Source: Fidelibacterota bacterium (GTDB lineage: Bacteria; Fidelibacterota; Marinisomatia; SCGC-AAA003-L08; GCA-002704045). From it: 7,778 nt of DNA. The notes beneath the pieces were generated by a model that was not told the DNA's origin, did not search any database, and saw only the letters and a program-made list of their open reading frames with translations. How positions within the stretch are numbered: position 1 is the first letter of the stretch; each line of letters starts with the position of its first letter. The stretch lies in contig PAFF01000014.1 in assembly GCA_002704045.1 (NCBI GenBank), positions 1 to 7,778 on the forward strand, written 5' to 3'. This document shows positions 6,461 through 7,778 of the stretch, piece after piece. The translations under genes and the position numbers were made by a program.

Positions 6461-7705
6461 ATGGACAATGCTTACATAATAACAATTGGTGATGAACTAT
6501 TAAATGGTAATACACTTGATTCAAATTCTACTTGGCTAAGTAAAAAGTTAAGTTTCTTCGGTATTAAAGTAATTGAAAAAATATCAATACCAGATGATAT
6601 TAATATCATTGAAAATTGTATTAATAATGTTTTAGAAAAAAATTGTGAATTTTTATTTATTACAGGTGGATTAGGGCCTACTCACGATGATATAACCAAA
6701 GCTGCTATTAAAAATGTTACAAATTCAAAATTGGAATTTGACCAAGATTACTATACAGAATTAAAATTAAAGTTTAAAGATAAAGGTATTAAGTTTTTAG
6801 AAAATAATAAAAGTCAAGCGATGGTATTATCTAATTGTGTTAAAATTGAAAATCCAATTGGTTCGGCTCTTGGTATTAATTTTGATATGAAGGGTTCAAA
6901 AGTATTTGTTTTTCCTGGTGTACCAAAAGAAATGCAAGTAATGTTTGAAAAAAAAATTCTACCAAAATATTTTAATGATAATAATAAAATTGTTAATAAT
7001 GTAACATTATTAACAGCAGGACTGCATGAAAGTTACATTTATAATGAGATTGAAAAATTGATATTGAATTTTTCCAATTATGTAAAAGTAGCATTTCTTC
7101 CAAAATATACTGGTGTAAACATTAGATTGAGTTTGTTAAATAATAATATTAATACTGAGAAAATGTTTGATTTAGAGAATAAAATCAGAACTAAATTAGG
7201 TAATAAGATTTATGGATCTGATAATGAAACTCTTGAAGAAAAGTTAGGAGAATTGCTAATTGAAAATAATTTGAATATTGCCATAGCTGAGTCTTGTACA
7301 GGTGGTTTATTATCTAAGCTCATAACTGATGTTCCTGGTTCTTCAAGATATTATTATGGAAGCACAATTGCATATAAAAATGATATTAAAATAAAGCATT
7401 TAAATGTAGCAGAAGAATCAATCAATAAATTTGGAGCTGTAAGTAGTGAGGTAGTTGAAGAAATGGCAATCGGAGTTAGAGAAAAATTCAAATCTGATAT
7501 AGGATTTTCAATATCAGGAATCAGCGGTCCAGAAGGTGGAAGTAAAGAAAAACCCGTTGGTTTAGTTTGTATGGCTTTATCAACAAATGAAAAAACAATT
7601 TCAAAAAGATTTAATTTTTTACCAGACAGAAAAATGCATAGACAAATCTCATCAAATGTAGCAATGAATATGATTAGAATATATATATTAAAAAATTATG
7701 ATTAA
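6461..7705 (+). CDS. cinA: CinA family protein: MoCF-like/ADP-ribose domain plus nicotinamide-nucleotide amidase
   Basis: The 414-aa product is a full-length two-domain CinA. The N-terminal MoaB/MogA-like domain (about residues 1-170) has IITIGDELLNGNTLDSNS, the loop ITGGLGPTHDDIT (67-79) and VFPGVPKEM (150-158); in characterised family members it carries ADP-ribose pyrophosphatase activity. A middle domain (about 180-250) follows. The C-terminal PncC domain (about 255-414) has AESCTGGLLSKLIT, with the presumed catalytic Ser at 278, then YYGSTIAYKNDIK and the SGISGPEGGSKEKPVGLV block (352-369). PncC hydrolyses nicotinamide mononucleotide to nicotinate mononucleotide in the NAD salvage cycle. 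Despite the name (competence-induced), nothing here shows a competence role. It starts one base after the pgpA stop and overlaps the next gene by 8 bases. No strong ribosome site is visible. Confidence 0.95.
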   Translation: MDNAYIITIGDELLNGNTLDSNSTWLSKKLSFFGIKVIEKISIPDDINIIENCINNVLEKNCEFLFITGGLGPTHDDITKAAIKNVTNSKLEFDQDYYTELKLKFKDKGIKFLENNKSQAMVLSNCVKIENPIGSALGINFDMKGSKVFVFPGVPKEMQVMFEKKILPKYFNDNNKIVNNVTLLTAGLHESYIYNEIEKLILNFSNYVKVAFLPKYTGVNIRLSLLNNNINTEKMFDLENKIRTKLGNKIYGSDNETLEEKLGELLIENNLNIAIAESCTGGLLSKLITDVPGSSRYYYGSTIAYKNDIKIKHLNVAEESINKFGAVSSEVVEEMAIGVREKFKSDIGFSISGISGPEGGSKEKPVGLVCMALSTNEKTISKRFNFLPDRKMHRQISSNVAMNMIRIYILKNYD

Positions 7706-7778
7706 GTCACGATTATTCATTGGTATAGATGTATCGCACTCTTTGAAAGGTGTTATTAATATGACTTCCTCAACTATA
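7698..7778 (+). CDS. thpR: Probable RNA 2',3'-cyclic phosphodiesterase (2'-5' RNA ligase family), N-terminus only
   Basis: An ATG inside the end of cinA (8-base overlap) opens a frame that runs off the right edge after 27 codons: MIKSRLFIGIDVSHSLKGVI and seven more residues. The R-L-F-I-x-I-D-x-x-x-x-L-K pattern matches the first strand of ThpR/LigT proteins (R-L-F-x-A-I-D-L-P), which open RNA 2',3'-cyclic phosphates and can join 2'-5' ends in vitro. The gene commonly follows cinA in bacteria, often with recA next. The two HxT/S catalytic motifs would lie beyond the window, so they cannot be checked here, and the assignment rests on a short N-terminus plus synteny. Confidence 0.65.
   Translation, partial: MIKSRLFIGIDVSHSLKGVINMTSSTI

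Overview
This is an AT-rich, densely packed, entirely plus-strand stretch of bacterial chromosome. It runs from the 3' part of a large envelope protein gene, through three small unrecognised ORFs and a long-form signal recognition particle (SRP) RNA gene, into a housekeeping cluster: dnaX - ybaB - recR - pgsA - pgpA - cinA - thpR (cut by the right edge). No mobile element, CRISPR array, tRNA, rRNA or clear rho-independent terminator was seen, and no stretch over about 300 bases lacks a gene.

Organism: the first protein looks like an outer-membrane beta-barrel ending in Phe, which points to a cell with two membranes. The SRP RNA, however, is the long type with an Alu domain, as in Bacillus, rather than the short 4.5S type of Proteobacteria. 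The very high A+T, the near absence of intergenic DNA and the gene order would suit a streamlined marine lineage of the FCB/Marinimicrobia (SAR406) kind. That placement is inference from general character, not from a search.

Layout: 2-1753 is the C-terminal part of a large barrel-like protein. 1755-2471 holds two tiny membrane proteins (47 and 61 aa, genes overlapping by 11 bases) and a 128-aa soluble protein with a very lysine-rich tail. 2472-2732 is the SRP RNA, starting at the base after the preceding stop codon. dnaX starts 10 bases after the RNA and is followed by ybaB and recR, the same ffs-dnaX-ybaB-recR order known in Bacillus subtilis. recR overlaps pgsA, which overlaps pgpA, and cinA follows after 1 base and overlaps thpR.

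How they work together: DnaX (clamp loader), YbaB (nucleoid protein) and RecR (recombinational repair) form a DNA replication/repair block. PgsA and PgpA are consecutive enzymes of phosphatidylglycerol synthesis. CinA repairs the NAD cycle and ThpR is an RNA-end enzyme. No strong promoter or terminator divides them, so they probably share transcripts.

The points most worth a second look are an eight-A slippery tract in dnaX placed exactly where a short gamma form would end, the SRP RNA wedged without spacers between two protein genes, and the unrecognised small ORFs before it. No convincing new multi-gene system is visible; most of the window is conserved core genome.
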